A stretch of 64,000 bases of DNA from assembly GCF_020736845.1 (NCBI RefSeq), contig NZ_JAFFQR010000112.1, forward strand, positions 1,008,451 to 1,072,450, in the 5' to 3' direction. This stretch comes from Paenibacillus farraposensis. Its GTDB lineage: Bacteria > Bacillota > Bacilli > Paenibacillales > Paenibacillaceae. The notes under the pieces were generated by a model. It had not been told where the DNA came from, made no database searches, and saw nothing but the letters and a program-made list of their open reading frames with translations. The translations under genes were made by a program, and so were the position numbers. Positions 62,487 to 64,000 of this stretch are shown here, one piece after another. Position 1 is the first letter of the stretch. Each line of letters starts with the position of its first letter.

Positions 62487-62621
62487 GTGTGGGTAAACAA
62501 TGTTAAAAAAATGGTTCTGTTAGTCATCTCAACTAGCTTTTTGTTTATTTTAGCTATGCCTATCCATCCGCACAGCCATAATACAAGCATCCAGCTTCAG
62601 GAAACGGTTGGAGGTTCCTAA
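62487..62621 (+). CDS. Candidate small exported peptide
   Basis: 44 codons from GTG at 62487 (or 36 from ATG at 62511). A single hydrophobic segment (MVLLVISTSFLFILAMP) is followed by HPHSHNTSIQLQETVGGS. The layout (short export signal plus C-terminal tail) recalls Phr/AimP-type signal precursors. The frame is open upstream (NPETKAEYLNLIKRVW), which could be the tail of a lost receptor. No receptor gene is present. Low certainty. Confidence 0.35.
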   Translation: MWVNNVKKMVLLVISTSFLFILAMPIHPHSHNTSIQLQETVGGS

Positions 62622-62748
62622 ACTTAAATAAAAACGTAATGAAAAAGAGTTAAAATAGTTTATCCCAAAAGGGTTAAAATTATTCACTTATTACTCCTAA
62701 GCATGGAGTCGAACACTAAATAAACATAGAAAATGCAGGAAGAGGCTA

Positions 62749-62775
62749 GATGATTATTTCGTCTAGCCTTTTGTG
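62749..62775 (+). terminator. Terminator
   Basis: GGCTAGA ... TCTAGCC stem followed by TTTTGTGG. Confidence 0.6.
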
Positions 62776-62847
62776 GTTAGAAGTTAAATGAGGGGATGGA
62801 AATGTGAAATTTAAATTTTTTATTTGGGATAACACCTCTAAGTTATA

Positions 62848-62907
62848 GAAAAAAGCAGTGCCAACTAATGACTAATTTTTTTGTCATTATCGGCACTACT
62901 TTTTTTC
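62848..62907. terminator. Terminator downstream of the 62925 gene
   Basis: AGTGCC ... GGCACT with inner AATGAC/GTCATT pairing, A-rich on one side and T8 on the other. Works for both strands. Confidence 0.75.
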
Positions 62908-62924
62908 TAGACTAATTGAATTAA

Positions 62925-63556
62925 TTATCTACCATAACTAAATAAAAAGCCTTGGCTAATTGGTTTTCTCATATGACCATCCGATCCTATTGTATAGCCA
63001 ATAACACCAAGCGAAACCCGACCGGATTCTGTTTGTGGAGTATCAACTACAGCAGTTCCAGTAATTTGCACCTTTTGAGTAGGGAATTTACCAGTTGTAG
63101 AAATGGTTCTGGCATGTGTATCTATTAAAGTCCAAAATCCCTCACTTACTGCTGCCCAATATGTTTCAAGAACATTTGAAATCTCACCAAATGAACCGCT
63201 TCTATATACTGACATTACTGAATATAGTCTAGCAGTTATAAATCCATCTTTATAATCTTGATATAAAGTACGTGTTTCGTAGGCATTTGTACTAAAATCC
63301 TGAGGTATAATCGTTTTGTTATCTTTCAATTCGCCTACAGTTTGAACAACATTACCAGATTTTCTTTCAATAACATTTACTTCTACTTCCTTTTCAGTTT
63401 CAGTTCTTTGAATTTCATATTCATCAGAACTGTAAGGTAGGTCAACATAGAGCGTATTTAACTTAATATGCTCTGTAGGTGCTTCGCTTGCTTTGACTTT
63501 TTCTCCTAGTATTCCAGAGAAACAGGTTAAAAAAATAATCTTTTGGAATTAATCAT
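62925..63556 (-). pseudogene. Secreted protein of unknown function with a homopolymer frameshift in its signal peptide
   Basis: The open frame extends from the stop at 62925 back past 63329 (start there is only a TTG) through VEVNVIERKSGNVVQTVGE and EAPTEHIKLNTLYVDLPYSS to LTCFSGILGEKVKASEA, a signal-peptide end. The only plausible start, ATG at 63556 (MINSKRLFF), is one base out of frame because of a T7 run at about 63528-63534. Eight T would restore a single ~210-residue secreted protein. Mature part: ARLYSVMSVYRSGSFGEI, YWAAVSEGFWTLIDTHART. Phase variation, sequencing error or a real mutation cannot be told apart. Confidence 0.6.
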
Positions 63557-63680
63557 TTTTTTCAATTACATCCGTAAAATGGAATTTTCCAACAACCTCA
63601 TTATAGTACTATATGAAATAATTGTAAACAACTAATAAAAATGATATGTTATTGTAAACAATTATCTGGAGGTGTACTGA

Positions 63681-63890
63681 ATGGATATAGGTGAATTAGT
63701 ACAGTATCTCAATCGAATGAGTTCTAGCATAAGCGAAATGGGGGATAAAACTAGTGTTGGTTTAAAGGATATTAATATTAGATTGAGTAGCTTAAATAAT
63801 ACTCTTACTCTTACAAATGTTTTACTGATCATTCTAATCATTTTTTTTGCTATAAACACGTTTTTAAAATGGAAGAATTCAAAAGATTAA
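63681..63890 (+). CDS. Small membrane protein of unknown function
   Basis: 69 residues, TGGAGGTG upstream. The N-terminal half is a Ser-rich heptad-like helix (LVQYLNRMSSSISEMGDK, LKDINIRLSSLNNTL). It ends in one membrane span (NVLLIILIIFFAINTFL) and a KWKNSKD tail, so tail-anchored. Two direct copies of ATTGTAAACAA (near 63622 and 63650) precede it and may be a regulatory repeat. Confidence 0.65.
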   Translation: MDIGELVQYLNRMSSSISEMGDKTSVGLKDINIRLSSLNNTLTLTNVLLIILIIFFAINTFLKWKNSKD

Positions 63891-63982
63891 TCATCTCTTA
63901 TAAAGCGTTTCCCTCTATGCTGCTTATAAAGCTGCGGTAAGGTCGGGTCGTCCATGGGAAATAGAGTAGAGGAGATTTTATA

Positions 63983-64000
63983 ATGGGAGCATTTGTTTTA
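63983..64000 (+). CDS. Start of a gene running out of the window
   Basis: ATG at 63983 with AGAGGAG 8 nt upstream; only MGAFVL is visible. No identification possible. Confidence 0.5.

Overview
The window looks like chromosome from a low-to-mid GC, endospore-forming Firmicute, most likely a Paenibacillus of the P. polymyxa group. This is inferred from gene content (PL11 rhamnogalacturonan lyase, PL3 pectate lyase, SLH surface protein, ykoEDC, des-desKR, dck-dgk, ypsA, yvrJ, iseA-like genes) and strong AGGAGG-type ribosome binding sites. No rRNA, tRNA or CRISPR array was seen.

Layout. 0-6 kb: formate/nitrite transporter end, HPr-like protein, IseA-like autolysin inhibitor, YvrJ, a secreted PL11 lyase with an upstream cre site, YpsA and two small proteins. 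6-11.9 kb is accessory and decayed. It holds remnants of a GH30 hydrolase, a MetI permease and an MFS transporter. Between them lies a TetR-headed cassette (Met-rich anchored peptide, NAD(P)-binding epimerase-like protein, SRPBCC protein, a degenerate chimeric second copy) whose intergenic gaps repeat one operator-like sequence. 12-15 kb: SDR / HxlR / SDR / DJ-1 cluster with shared operator-like repeats. 15.9-19.2 kb: ykoEDC-type ECF thiamine-precursor transporter behind a TPP riboswitch and terminator. 19-30.9 kb: mostly housekeeping genes (LURP-one, TatD, nucleotidyltransferase, cysK, glycosyltransferase, APH-like kinase, a broken pectate lyase, aroK and aroD convergent, Gfo/Idh/MocA, dck-dgk). 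31-35.8 kb: des-desK-desR cold/membrane-fluidity operon with a palindromic DesR-type box, divergent from a ZTP riboswitch, terminator and folD-fchA. 36-47 kb: RCC1/stalk-domain pseudogene, HxlR-nitroreductase pair, a 1260-residue SLH surface protein with near-identical internal repeats, an orphan secreted protein, an amino acid permease, and a MarR-SDR pair with two palindromic operators. 47-51 kb: selO flanked by decayed DNA (serine-recombinase scrap, ascorbate-type PTS IIC and LacI remnants).

51.1-55.6 kb is the most interesting region: a compact AT-rich minus-strand operon. In transcription order it holds a small secreted Cys-free peptide precursor, an inter-gene hairpin, a DUF5819-like membrane protein, an HTTM-DCC fusion, a class-A beta-lactamase-like serine hydrolase, and a membrane-embedded M23 peptidase. 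The architecture parallels SdpABC toxin maturation loci (secreted precursor plus SdpA/SdpB-like partners) but adds two cell-wall-type hydrolases. I propose it as a candidate undescribed secreted-peptide system.

55.7-64 kb is a prophage and IS graveyard: a serine recombinase fused to a broken portal gene, a shattered large terminase, methylase scraps and a deleted IS3-family element. Intact cargo-like genes (cupin, YciI) survive among them, followed by small unknown genes, one with a homopolymer frameshift.
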